A stretch of 64,000 nt of DNA, taken from assembly GCA_973895155.1 (NCBI GenBank), contig OZ316893.1, forward strand, positions 22,320,001 to 22,384,000, in the 5' to 3' direction. Positions 1 through 11,400 of the stretch are shown here, piece after piece; the first letter of the stretch is position 1; each line of letters starts with the position of its first letter. Source of the DNA: Marsupella aquatica. Lineage: Eukaryota; Marchantiophyta. The notes under the pieces were generated by a model. It saw nothing but the letters and a program-made list of their open reading frames with translations. It had not been told where the DNA came from and searched no databases. The translations under genes were made by a program, and so were the position numbers.

Positions 1-1202
1 GTCACCCGCAAGAAGTCGATCATCTCTCCTATGTGCGGGTTGGTGCAGGTGTTCCGGAAGAAGCCATTCTTCGTTGATGGCCCGGGGAACGACCGGAACT
101 CCTTGTCAGGCAGGGTCTTCCTGGTATCAACTTTGGTCTTATTGCCTATCGGCAAGCCAAACACTTCGGCAATTACCTTGGGAGTAAGATAGAAATCCTT
201 CCCATATATCCTCGTGCAATTGGTCTCGGGTTCCCATGACCCCACGAATTCTAATAGGTCTGACTCCGGTACCTCCGGCTTCAGCCATGGTAATCTTACA
301 AAGGCCTCTAAGCCGGATCCGGCCATGAAGCCTTGGTACTTCTTGGTCTGCATGGCCGTAAAGCATGCATCCTCCTCCCGTGCAAAATGTAGTTGCACCT
401 CCACCGGTAGGGTTGCCGCCCAGCCCTTCCAGGTGTCATCCCTGGTTGGAATGGCCTTGATGGGATCGACCTCCTCCTCTTCGGCTTCTCCCTGCCTCCT
501 GCTCTGCTGCTCGGCTGGCCTCTTTGGTGCCGCCGACCTCGTTCTTTTTGCGGGGGTGGCTTCATCGTTGACGGCCCCCTTCCTCTTCATCTCTGCTGCC
601 GTGGAGGTTTCTCCTAGCACCGTTGCCTGGGTCCACCTTTCCGTGCTACCCTTTAATTCCCAGTGTATGTCGTTGCAGTTCTTGATGGCCTCTCGGATGC
701 CGATGACGCTGTCTTTGCAAAACAGAAGATCGTCGAGTTGATTGGAAGTAGGCGTCCACAGGAACTCGTCCTTGATGAGTTTGCCTCCTAAGAAAGCCGT
801 CTTCTGCAGCTCCCACAATCAAGCGAGCTCCTGCCGTTCTCGAGCTGCCCTTTCTGACTCCTCGTCCTCGTAAGTCTTGATGTACTCAGTTGCCCGTTCG
901 AACAGGCATCCCCAGAAATGTGCCGCTTGATTGACGTTGCTCATACCCTCCTTAGGTCGATCGTCGGTATCTACTCTCTCCCCGAGTGCTTGCCTAAGCA
1001 GCTGACAGTAGTTGGCCTCTCGTAGTCGTCTGCCTAGTTCGTGCTCGCAAATGAGCCACCATCTCCTGCAAGCGCTCCTTACCCCTCTCCTCTGCCGGTC
1101 CTTCTTCCCGTTGATCCTTCCTAGCCGCCGACGCTTAACGCGCCCTAACCCTAATCGGGTTTTCACCCTCAGCCTTACCTCCGGCCTCTGCCCGGGTTCC
1201 AT
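1..1202 (-). pseudogene. 3' LTR copy of the LTR-embedded frame, interrupted
   Basis: This is the 3' LTR counterpart of the long frame at 8463-12062. It begins at the same ATG (1202) and reads the same protein for about 127 codons. It then meets TGA near 816-818 where the 5' LTR copy reads CGA (Arg), a C to T change. After the stop the frame reopens and continues to the window edge. The copy therefore cannot make the full protein, while the 5' LTR copy can. Confidence 0.8.
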
Positions 1203-1317
1203 GGTTGCCCCTAATTGTTTATATTTTCCTTGTTTTGTCCCTATACTAAGGTGTTCCTAGGGTGCCTTCCTGCTTTACCCACTTAACCGGCCGAGTGATT
1301 CCTGTCTAGGCATCACA
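1..1317 (-). repeat. 3' LTR of element A (first 1317 bp only)
   Basis: This stretch matches 10861-12177 with a constant offset of 10860 and ends at the same TGTGATGCC terminus (plus strand CATCACA, 1311-1317). About 12 substitutions were counted by eye, most of them C/T or G/A. The remaining 3.3 kb should lie to the left of the window. Confidence 0.95.
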
Positions 1318-3066
1318 TAGCTCCCCACTTAATTGTGAAGCGTCCTCGCGAACAACTTCATCTTCGTCCATATAGTATTTCTTGAGGCGGTCATAATGGA
1401 TGCGAACTGGATATACCTCTCCCGTAATGTTGGCCAATTGTACGAAGCCATTGGGGAACATCATGGTTACTCTAAAGGGTCCTAACCAGCGAGTGTAAAG
1501 CTTTCCTGGAAACCTACTATACCTACTGTCATAAAGTAGCACAAGATCACCGGTATGAATACTAACTACTTTTAACCTTTTATCATACTGCTGCTTCATG
1601 ATATTCTGTCTATATTCTACTCTCTGGGCTGAAATCATTCTCGCTTCCTCTAAAGCTTCTAACCTATATTCTCGCTCCTTTAGGCTCTCCTCCGCTGAGG
1701 CTCTTTCCTCAATTGTAACTTGAAATGTCGGTATCTCAAGTTGCATGGGTACCAGGGCTTCTTGTCCAAAGGTTAAGAAGAAGGGTGTATGACCGGTAGT
1801 GGATTTATAGGCAAGATTGTAAGCAAAAACAGCAGCAAACAATTTATCATCCCAATCGAGTTTGTTCTGAGCTACTGTCTTGTTCAATATCTTTCCTATG
1901 ATTCCGTTTGCTCGTTCTGTCAACCCGTTTGCCTTTGGATGGTAGGGAGTAGTAGGCCTATGTTTAACTAAATACTGCTCATTTAAACGACTAATTATAT
2001 CATTCAAAAAATGGGTTCCTCTATCACTAACTAATTCTAGGGGTGCTCCATACCTGGTGAAGATCTGCTCATACATGAATCTAGCCGTAGTAATTGCATC
2101 ATCCTTCGTTGTTGGTCTGGCCTCTACCCATTTAGTTGCATAATCCGTAGCCAGGATTATGTACTTGTTCCGTCGAGGGTGGGTCAGTGGTTTCAGAGGT
2201 CCAATGTAATCAATACCCCACTTCTCGAATGGTGCCAGAGGTAGAATAGGGTGCAGTGGATGCCTGGTGGACGCCCTTGGTCCTCCCGCTCGTTGACAAG
2301 GATCGCATTGTTTGATAAACTGATAGACATCTTTGTGCAAGGTGGGCCACCAGTAACCGGCATTTAATATCTTCTTAGACGTGGTTACTGGGGCAAAATG
2401 TCCTCCGGCCTCCTCTCCATGCATGGCCCGTAGGACTCGTTTTACCTCTCTCTTTTCCAAACATCTTTGAATCGTGCCGTTGATTCCATGCTTGTGCAGT
2501 ATGCCTTTAATGCACTGATACTGTCTGACCTTCCGCACAAAGACTGCGGCTTGCTCTCGGCTTAATCCTGGCTGTAATCTGGAAGTGCTGAGAAATTGTA
2601 AAATCTCAGGGTACCATGTACCAGCTATTTCCACAACGAATAGCTCCTCGTCGGGGAATCGATCATCGATGCAATCCGTGGCAGGTTTACCTGTGATCCT
2701 TGAAAAGAAGTCGGCATTGGCATGTAACTTTCCCGGCTTGATCCTCAGCTCATAGTCAAACTCCTGTAATAGCAAAATCCATCTTGCTACTCTGCCTGTA
2801 AGGTCCGGCTTATTGACTAGGTACTTCAAACTTTCATGATCAGTATGAAAGATTACCTTGTACCCTAGTAAATAATGCCTAAACTTTTTACAAGAATAAA
2901 TGACTCATAATGCTTCTCTTTCCGTGGTAGAGTAGTTCCGTTCGGCATCGGCAAGCTGACGGCTTGCGAAGTATATGGGATGGTCCCTTCCTTTCTCATC
3001 CAACTGACTTAGTACTGAGCCAATACAGAAGCCCGAGACATCTACAAAAACATGAAAATCTTTGTT
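1306..3066 (-). pseudogene. pol of element A: RNase H and integrase part
   Basis: The RNase H segment (about 2700-3066) and integrase follow the RT in the same frame. Integrase has the zinc-binding HHCC set (HGEEAGGHF, then CDPC) and a D,D,E core: Asp in WGIDYIGPL, Asp in SDRGTHF and Glu in NGLTERAN. The reading ends 12 bases inside the 3' LTR, as in element B. A TGA at 2905-2907 interrupts RNase H where element B has GGA. With the TGA at 3067-3069 it separates this part from the RT, leaving the 1306-2829 frame open for integrase only. The enzyme would insert the DNA copy into the genome, but this copy looks unable to make a complete Pol. Confidence 0.9.
1318..1331 (-). promoter_or_regulatory. 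Polypurine tract of element A
   Basis: On the minus strand TAAGTGGGGAGCTA lies directly against the 3' LTR start. A purine-rich run at this place is the usual primer for plus-strand DNA synthesis. Element B has the same run at 52237-52250. Confidence 0.8.
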
Positions 3067-4572
3067 TCAGTCCGGTGTTATCATGACTGGGGCCTCTACT
3101 AACATCTGCTTCAATTCTACCACCGCTGTGACTCGTTCGGGTGTGGGTTCGAAGTCTGCTCCTGCCTTGAGCATATTGGTTAATGGTAAAGCCAGCTTGG
3201 CAAAATCCTTGATGAACCAGCAATAGTAACCAATGCATGTCAAGAAGGATCTTACATCCTTTATGTTCTTAGGTTGCATGATATCTAGCCATACTGCTAG
3301 CTTACCTTTGTCAATCTCAATGCCCTTCCTTGATACCTTGTGACCTAGTAGCACCCCCTCGGTTACTGCAAAAAAACATTTATCTGGGTGTAACTTGAGA
3401 CCCACCTCTCTACATCTCATGAAGGTTTTCCTGAGGTATTTAGCATGTTTCGATGCCTTCCCGAATACTGCAAAGTCATCAATGAAGATTTCCATGAACT
3501 TTCTCAAGTAATCATGAAAAATGTTCACCATTAATCGTTGGAACATAGCTGGTGCGTTGCAGAGTCCAAACGACATACGATTGAAGACATAGATCCCCCA
3601 TTCCGTGATGAAGGCCGTCTTGATTTGGTCTTCCTGCCGAATCCTGATTTGGTTATAACCAGAGTATCCATCCATGAATGAATATAGTTCATGACTGGCT
3701 ACCATGTCTAGTACCATATCAGTAAACGGTAAAGGAAAATGGTCTTTTAATGTTGCTTCATTCAGCTTCCTGTAATCCTGACAAACCCGGATCTTGGGTT
3801 TACCATCGGGTCCAACTTTCTTGGGAACTATCACAATTGGAGACACCCAGTCTGAATGCAGGACTGGAGTGATGAATCCAGCTTCCACTAGTTTGTCGAT
3901 TTCTGTTTTGACCAGCAGGGAATACTTCGGGTTCATCCTTCGAATTGGTTGTCGAAATGATTTGGCTCCTAACATGAGATCAATTCGATGTTCCCCTAGT
4001 GTTGGATCTACTCCCTTTAGATGTTGGTGACTCCATGCAAACACATCCTGAAATTCAATCAATAAGTCACTGATCTCTTTCTCGAGCTCAGGTGCTAGGT
4101 TTCTCCCTAAGTTCAGTTCTCTTCCCTCTCCTAAGTCGAGCTTCCGATATTGCCGTGCTTGGATCATATTAATCTGCTTCTTCAAATTCGGGTCCAGTTC
4201 GGCTTCCAGTCTCTCTAATCTCATACCTCCATAAACTGGGATCTCGGCTGGACTAGCCGAGTCGGTCCCTTCCTTGGTGTCCATAGATTGTCCCCTTACC
4301 GGTCTATTCGGTTTTGAATTAGTGGTCGGCTCCCCTTCCTGCCTTGGCTCTGGATCGTGTCTGTCCATCTCATCCACTTCTTGCTCCTGAGAGTTAGGCC
4401 GCTGTGCTCTCTCGGCTTCTAATAGGGCCTCAATTTGTTCTGCCCTCGTAATCGGCTTGTATGCCGATCCCTTGGTATTTAATTCCTTGCCGATGATCGA
4501 TGGCGTTGTGGACCCCGTCGGCTCTGCCACAACGCCTGCAGAAAATCCACTGTCCCTGCTACTGCTCCCCAC
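3067..4572 (-). pseudogene. pol of element A: reverse transcriptase part
   Basis: The frame carries a gypsy RT with finger and palm motifs in order: HSDWVSPIVIVPKK, VCQDYRKLNEATLKDHFPLP, YSFMDGYSGYNQI, FGLCNAPAMFQ and the catalytic FIDDF (about residue 361), the usual Y/F-x-D-D box. It then reaches the thumb and connection region. It ends at TGA 3067-3069 where element B has TGG (Trp), a G to A change, so Pol is cut before RNase H. The frame starts in the -1 phase relative to gag-protease and overlaps it by about 94 bases, so Pol would need -1 frameshifting or another mechanism. The first codon here is GTG, so no independent start is implied. Confidence 0.92.
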
Positions 4573-7472
4573 TTAGCCGTTTCATCCAATTGGTCTACAT
4601 CCTTTACTTCCTCCGGAATTGCAGCTAAAAAGGTGGATTCTATTGTAAAGCAGTCCTCGACCTCTTCGTCTTCTTCTTCCAAGTCACCTTCCATTGGTTC
4701 TTGCCATAATCTGCTGGGGGGTACCTCTGGTCCAAAGACACCTTCTTCGGTTAGGTTAGTGAGGCATTCTAACCAACGTACTTCATCGGCTGACTCCAGT
4801 CCACTATCGTACCCATCTACTTCCCTTATGCTTTTCCTACGGTCATCCTTAGTGTCCCAGGATACCGTGATAGAGGGGGTCCCGAAAGTGAACTGCTTTT
4901 TACCCCAATCTTCTATTACCTCGGCTAGGTACAGCCATGGCCTACCAATCAATAGCCGGAATGACGTAGGATTTACCGGCTTCATTACTACATAGTTAAT
5001 GCTAAAGAAGATACCTCCTATCTCTGTCTTGATGCCGGTTAACACTCCCGTCGGAATGACCTGATATCCATTGGCCATGTTCAACACTCTTCCAGTCATC
5101 TTCGGTGTTAGACCCCACCCTTTTGCTGTTGAATCAATCATAATACATACCCCTGATCCTCCATCGATGGGTACCCGTAGTAATAATTCTCCTTGAATCA
5201 TTAATGGTAATGTTGGGGCTCCTTGATCTTCTTCTATCATTAGTACGTCGGATCTGGTTGCTACCTTGGGTAATCTCGGCTTGCCGAGAATAGCCTTCCT
5301 TAATTGCTTCCGGAAGTACGGGCTATTTTTCAATAGTTGACCTACTGTTGCCGAGACTCTAGATTCTAGTACATCTTTAGCCAGGTCATAGGGAACAATC
5401 GGCTTCTCTTCTGGTGGTGTTTCCGTCTTGGATTCGGCCAGTTTTGCCACGCTAGTCTCCACAGCTGTTGGGTCTTCCGAAGCAAACAATGCTTTTGCTC
5501 GTTTTACATCCTTGGCAATGGCTTCGGTATTCTCCAGGGTTTCTAATTCTCTTAGTTGTTCCTTAACACTAGCCGTAACAGAGGGGTAGAACAACTTAGG
5601 ATGATCTCGATTGAAGTCGCTATCTTGTGAAGGATTGGTTTCACTGGTGGGCTCATGGCTTACCTGTATTGCCGGAGCCCTCTCTTCTCCTTCTATTGAT
5701 GTTGACGAAGAGTCGATCCTTTCCTCCGTAACCTTCCCTTTATTTTTGGCCAGCCCATCCCACCTTTCCTTCCTTCTGGTAGATCGAGTAGAGACCCGGT
5801 AGCAATCATGATCTAAATCCTCCTCTGAGAAGGTTGATAGGGCTTCGGCCTCATCATCAGATGGTACGAACTCTGCCTCGGCATCCTCTTGCCATCCTAG
5901 TTCGATGTGGTTGATTTGAACTCCTCCGGGGGTAGTACCTGGCGGTAAGATCTTGATCGGCAAAAGCTTATGATTTGCGGCCAGGCCTGCCAACCAAGTA
6001 GGACATTGCCCTAGCATATGACCTTCCTGTCGGCATCCCATACATAGCTGAGCTGGTTGTCCATCACCCTGTTTGCGTGCATTCGGGCATTCTCTAGCAA
6101 AATGGCCAGGTTGACCACAATTATAGCACTCCGCAAATCTTTGCACATTCGGCCTAGGAGGTACTGACGGGTTCTGAATAATCCGAGGATACATCTCTCC
6201 TGGATTGTTCCTTAACCCTGACCACAGAGATGCAGGTCTGTTGGATAGGTCTCGTGCTCCAGTCTCACTGATGCCGAAAACACTATCAGCGGCATCTCCC
6301 AAAAAGTACTCTACTTCTCCCTGACATGGTCTGATCTCGGCCACATGCCGAACATGATTAGTATTAAGCTTAGGACACGCATCTTTATGGTGTCCGGTTT
6401 TATAACATAAGGCACACCATACAGAGCTATCCTCCTGTACTACCTTCTTCTTTGGTTTTACCTCTGCAATGATAGCCTTAAGTTGCTCGGTAAGGGCTAC
6501 GATGTTATCTGGTGGCTTAGCCTCCATCTTGACTTTCGTCTTCCCTCTCCTTCTGCCCTTCCTTTTCCTAGTTTTTTCTTCTTCAGAACTAGAAGATGAC
6601 TCACTCTTGCTACTCCCACTATCCGAGCTTGACTTATCACTTCTAGACTTCTTGGGATGTTTCTTCTTCTTATCTTTTTTCTTATGGGGTGATCCCTCCT
6701 CTGATGAGGAACTCTCAGACTTAAGCTGTTTCTTCCGGCTTGTGATATCTGCATTAATGTATAATTGAATATCCTTAATTGCATTGGCTAAAGTCTTCGG
6801 GTTCTCCTTCCTAATTGCAAAACTCATCTTCTGTGGCAAAGCATTCACCAACCATTGAAGTTGCATACCTTCAGATGCATTGGTCTTTGTACGTTTTACC
6901 AGTTTCTGAAAGCGTTGCAAGAACTTCCTGAAGGATTTGTTCTCCTTGAACCGAAGTTGTCCCAACTTCAGCACTGCTAGTTCTGAAGTTCCAATGGGTC
7001 GAAACTCCTTAACAAAGAGTGTTTTGAAGATATCCCAGATGGCTTGATCTTCCACATCTAATGCTCTGTACCAAGGCCTAGCCTCACCCTTGAATAGGCC
7101 GGGAAGAATCTGCATCTTGATGGCCGATTCTCCATTTGCTGCAGCGGTTCCCTCGAAATCATCCAACCATTCGTCCGGATCCTCATCTCCTCTCCCATGA
7201 AATGCCTTGTAATGTATGCGCGACCGTTGGCTCAATCTGGTCCCTGGCCTCTCGTCTGGCCGTGCCTCTGGTTCCCCCATGTCGGTTGGAGACTCACTTC
7301 TCCTTACCGACTCTTCTTCTGGTATGTCTTCTTCGACGCCACTTCCAGTTTCGGAGCTACCAGCTCTTTCTGCCCCTCTCAGTCGCTGTGTATCATGCCA
7401 CCCGGCGAGCTGCTGCAGTTGAGCTCTCTCCCGTTGAATCACTCTTTCTTCCCTCGGCGTAAGGTCAGTCAT
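4479..7472 (-). CDS. Gag-protease polyprotein of element A
   Basis: A 997-residue open frame. A retrotransposon Gag core lies at about residues 110-230 (GLFKGEARPWYRAL, LFVKEFRP). A Lys/Ser-rich basic stretch follows, then three CX2CX4HX4C zinc knuckles at about residues 351, 448 and 474 (CALCYKTGHHKDAC, CYNCGQPGHFAREC, CMGCRQEGHMLGQC), which bind RNA during packaging. The aspartic protease has the IDGGSG form of the active-site loop at about residue 767, common in plant gypsy elements. The frame is intact in this copy. It overlaps pol by about 94 bases in a different frame. The ATG at 7472 lies 46 bases inside the primer-binding site and matches the start in element B. Element B lacks about 40 residues just before the first knuckle. 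Confidence 0.95.
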   Translation of the reverse strand: MTDLTPREERVIQRERAQLQQLAGWHDTQRLRGAERAGSSETGSGVEEDIPEEESVRRSESPTDMGEPEARPDERPGTRLSQRSRIHYKAFHGRGDEDPDEWLDDFEGTAAANGESAIKMQILPGLFKGEARPWYRALDVEDQAIWDIFKTLFVKEFRPIGTSELAVLKLGQLRFKENKSFRKFLQRFQKLVKRTKTNASEGMQLQWLVNALPQKMSFAIRKENPKTLANAIKDIQLYINADITSRKKQLKSESSSSEEGSPHKKKDKKKKHPKKSRSDKSSSDSGSSKSESSSSSEEEKTRKRKGRRRGKTKVKMEAKPPDNIVALTEQLKAIIAEVKPKKKVVQEDSSVWCALCYKTGHHKDACPKLNTNHVRHVAEIRPCQGEVEYFLGDAADSVFGISETGARDLSNRPASLWSGLRNNPGEMYPRIIQNPSVPPRPNVQRFAECYNCGQPGHFARECPNARKQGDGQPAQLCMGCRQEGHMLGQCPTWLAGLAANHKLLPIKILPPGTTPGGVQINHIELGWQEDAEAEFVPSDDEAEALSTFSEEDLDHDCYRVSTRSTRRKERWDGLAKNKGKVTEERIDSSSTSIEGEERAPAIQVSHEPTSETNPSQDSDFNRDHPKLFYPSVTASVKEQLRELETLENTEAIAKDVKRAKALFASEDPTAVETSVAKLAESKTETPPEEKPIVPYDLAKDVLESRVSATVGQLLKNSPYFRKQLRKAILGKPRLPKVATRSDVLMIEEDQGAPTLPLMIQGELLLRVPIDGGSGVCIMIDSTAKGWGLTPKMTGRVLNMANGYQVIPTGVLTGIKTEIGGIFFSINYVVMKPVNPTSFRLLIGRPWLYLAEVIEDWGKKQFTFGTPSITVSWDTKDDRRKSIREVDGYDSGLESADEVRWLECLTNLTEEGVFGPEVPPSRLWQEPMEGDLEEEDEEVEDCFTIESTFLAAIPEEVKDVDQLDETAKWGAVAGTVDFLQALWQSRRGPQRHRSSARN

Positions 7473-7517
7473 TACCTACGCTTCTGTTCTAACTTCATAT
7501 CTCACGGCTTAAGAAAT

Positions 7518-7537
7518 GCCCCCTCCATCTAGCGCCA
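7518..7537 (-). promoter_or_regulatory. Primer-binding site of element A
   Basis: Four bases after the 5' LTR end the minus strand reads TGGCGCTAGATGGAGGGGGC. The opening TGG fits pairing to a tRNA CCA end, and element B has the same sequence at 46127-46146. I could not assign the tRNA. Confidence 0.75.
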
Positions 7538-7541
7538 AAAA

Positions 7542-8462
7542 TGTGGTGCGTCCCATGGCTCCCTAAACCCAAGAAACCCCCCAGCTCAAGCCGATTCCCG
7601 CAGGTTTCGTGCTTGGCGAGGCCGTTTCCGCGGCTTAGCGGCATGGGACGCTGCTAACCTTCTACTACTACTATTAACATTTTACACACATATACTGGAC
7701 AGATCCTTCATCGGGTCATGAGATACGTAGCCGGCCTAATATAGGCCTTCCCCTGTCTTCCCCTGTCTTCCCCTCCGTCTTGTTAGGTATGTTTGGATTC
7801 CGCCGCCGGAATGATCCCCAATAGGCTTGGTTAAGCCGCTAAGACCTCTCTCAGCTCGACACATCCAACTCTCACTCCCCTGCTTACTTTCCTTCCTTCT
7901 GTTGATGTGGGCACTCTTCACACAAGTTAATGCGACACACAAATAGCAAAATGACTCATTCTGACTAAGTCATACCATGCACTTGCCATACAAACAGTAC
8001 ATCTCATACACAAGTTCTGCGAACTAAGTCGTGAGGCCAACTCTATTCAGCTCTTAGGCATGAGGAAACATGAATATACACAAGGGTCACTGTATGACTA
8101 ACCGAGAGCTTCTCGTACTACTTGATCCCAACCCGGCTGGTGCAAACTAAAAACTTGCTAAAGAAGAGGCCCTGAGCTCCCCGCTGCCCAGGTACTTATC
8201 CTGGTAGTGGATCCGCCATTCTTTGCATCGTAAGCCTAATCTACTTAACAGTAATCTACTTGCCCGAATCTACCTATGTACAGCAAGGCAGGAGCACAAG
8301 TGTTGCTCCTACCAGTGGGACCGCAATCCCACTAAGCTAAGTGTCAGGGCCGCTCCTGGTTCTGATCCTAATCCTAAACGTGGAGATCCGTGCCCGCCCT
8401 GCCCACTCACGCCTCCTCCCTCCACGTCCGCCCTCCCTAAAAGGAACGGCGCCCTTGCACCG
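7542..8462 (-). other. Non-coding 3' part of the LTR
   Basis: About 920 bp after the stop of the LTR frame and before the primer-binding site. It contains a short CCTTCCCCTGT tandem near 7745-7770 (one copy fewer in the solo LTR) and a run of CTA triplets near 7663. TATATG on the minus strand near 7690 is a weak TATA candidate. No gene is visible. All but the last 15 bp is missing from the element B LTRs. Confidence 0.6.
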
Positions 8463-11400
8463 TCACGACACCGGTGGTGGATCCTTAATGGACGCCCCCA
8501 ACGCTTCCTCCTCAGCCACTGCCGTAGGTTCATTCTCTGACAGATTACCTGCCCTTGACTGAGTCAACTCTCCATCGGCCTGACTGGGTCCACCTTCGGC
8601 TTCAGCCTCGACACCGGCCTCGGCAATACCCACGGCTTCGGCCTCAGCCACTCCCTCGGCTTCGGCCTCCCCTTCCCCTAGGGTAGTTGGATCCCTAGCC
8701 GTGACCCTGTCTGGGGTCGGTGCTGGGTCTACCTCCTTGATCACCACGGCCTGTGAAGTCGTATTACTCCTTGACCCTGAAGGTTTCCGCTTCTTCTTCG
8801 TTGGTGGCTCGGCAGCTGGTCCCTTCCCCTTCCCACTTACTTCCGGCACTGGTGCAGGTGGCGTGGCTTGTCCTTCGGCAATTACCACCCCTGGTAACTG
8901 GTTTGTCCCAACGGGAGATGGACCTGCTGCAGCTAAGCATTTAAATACTGCGGCTTGTTTCTTCAGCCGCTCTGTTTGGTTGTCGGCCCGCCGCTGTAGG
9001 TTCTCCATCTTCCTCGTGATTTCCTCCAACTCCTCTTGGGTTTCATCCAGGTCCTTACGTGCCCCCTCCAGCTCGTTTTTGGCCTCCTCCTGCTTCTTGT
9101 GGGCTTCCTCCAATTCCTTCTTCAAGGTAGCCCTCTCCTCCTGGGTTGCTCTTAGCTCCTTGTCGAGCTCTGCAATGATGACAGACTCCATCTGGTTCAT
9201 CTTGGCGTAAGTCTGTTCGAGCATCTCATCCTTCTCCCTTAGGTCGGCCTTGAAGCTGGCCGTCAGGGACGCAAGCTCCTGCTGCAGCGCCATAATCCCT
9301 TGATAGGATTTCCCTAACTCGACCTCCTTCTGCTCAAGGGCTCCGCGGATTTTCTCGAGCTCCCCTTTCAACGCCCATTCCTTTCTTTGGGTCTCCGCCA
9401 TGGCCCGGCTGTTGGCTGTTATGTGGGACTCCTCTGTATTCTTCAGCTCTTGCTTCCACTTCTCCCTCTCTTTGATCATGTCGGCCAACTCTTCCTGCGT
9501 CTGAGTCAGTTTATCCTTGATATTCTGATTATCAGCCTGCGCGGTGTCCAACTGCCCCTGCATGATGTTCAGCTCATGTCGTTTAATCCGCAGTTCATCT
9601 TGGGCTTTCTTGGCCGCCCTTAGATCTTCAATCTCGGCTTCCATCCTCCTAAGCCGCCGAATGACCTCGTCCTTCTTGCTTCTCTCTAAAGCCACCGCTT
9701 CTTCTAATTGGTGCTTCTCCAACTGCTCCCTATGGAAAAAGGGTCCTACCTCCAACTCCTCTCCAAAGATGCCGAGCGCAAGTTCCCCACACATCTCACC
9801 ATACTCCATGGCTCTATTCTTAGCGTAGGTGGAGTAAGTAGAAGTGATCGGCATCGCCCATCGTGGCCTCTGCTCCCAAGCCGTCCTGCGGATCTCTTCA
9901 ATCGTGGCTAGAGGTTTGCTTCCTTTTTTGGCTAGCCGCCTGATGTCCTCCGGCCAATCTCCTCCTGGTAAATCCTTTTCCTTAGCCAGGGCGGCCTCCT
10001 CCTCCTGCTTGATTCGCTCCTGAAATTCCTGCACCGTCTGTTTTATGCCGTCGAAGCTCGGGGGAGCAACATCTGGTGGGGGAGACTCAGGGCTACTCTG
10101 CTGGTTGGGGTCCCCTCGCACTACCCTTGGAAGTGTGGGGACAAACCGGCCACAGGTCCTTACTCCTGGAACGTGATGGTCCGACCCATAGCCGGAATTA
10201 TCATGGCTGCAGTCCTCCACTGCCTCCTCTACCTCTTGGACGTCCGGCTTCTCCCTCTCCTCTTCGTCGGTAGGAGCTTCAGGCAATTCTGCCTCAGATT
10301 CGGAGCTTGAGGTTCCCACGTACATTCGAACACCTGGCTTGGATTCCGGCCTGATTCTCTCCTTGTCTCCAGCAAAGGGGTTTTCTCTTGTGAGCCGGTG
10401 TAGGCCTACCTCTGTAGTAGTGTCCTGCATTGTTGCCGTTGCCGTTGTTGTTGCCGATGCCGATTTCTTTTCTTTCTCCAGTAGTTTCAGCAGACTCTGC
10501 ATGCCTGGTTGCTGCATCGGCAAGTCTTCCTTCCTGGGCCTAAACACCTGCTCGATCGTAGGACTAACAGGTGGTTGAGGCTTCTCAACCAACGGCCTCG
10601 GCGTTGGAGCTTCCTCGGGTGCCCTTACCTGCAGGGGAAGTACCGGGGCAAAAGTCTGACCTCTGGCATACCGGCACAACAGCGGCATGTGATAGCCAAG
10701 CCGCGACACGCTCCCCATGCCGATTACCTGCTGCTCCTCCTTTAAGATCTTCTTCAATTGGTTGAGGAGGTACCCGTTGTAGTCCCGGCTTGGGTCTGGC
10801 CTTTCTGCCAGATAGACCTGTGCCTTGCCGATCTCTGCCCTCGGCAAGTTACAATGCATGGTCACCCGCAAGAAGTCGATCATCTCTCCTATGTGCGGGT
10901 TGGTGCAGGTGTTCCGGAAGAAGCCATTCTTCGTTGATGGCCCGGGGAACGACCGGAACTCCTTGTCAGGCAGGGTCTTCCTGGTATCAACTTTGGTCTT
11001 ATTGCCTATCGGCAAGCCAAACACTTCGGCAATTACCTTGGGAGTAAGATAGAAATCCTTCCCATATATCCTCGTGCAATTGGTCTCGGGTTCCCATGAC
11101 CCCACGAATTCTAATAGGTCTGACTCCGGTACCTCCGGCTTCAGCCATGGTAATCTTACAAAGGCCTCTAAGCCGGATCCGGCCATGAAGCCTTGGTACT
11201 TCTTGGTCTGCATTGCCGTAAAGCATGCATCCTCCTCCCGTGCAAAATGTAGTTGCACCTCCACCGGTAGGGTTGCCGCCCAGCCCTTCCAGATGTCATC
11301 CCTGGTTGGAATGGCCTTGATGGGATCGACCTCCTCCTCTTCGGCTTCTCCCTGCCTCCTGCTCTGCTGCTTGGCTGGCCTCTTTGGTGCCGCCGACCTC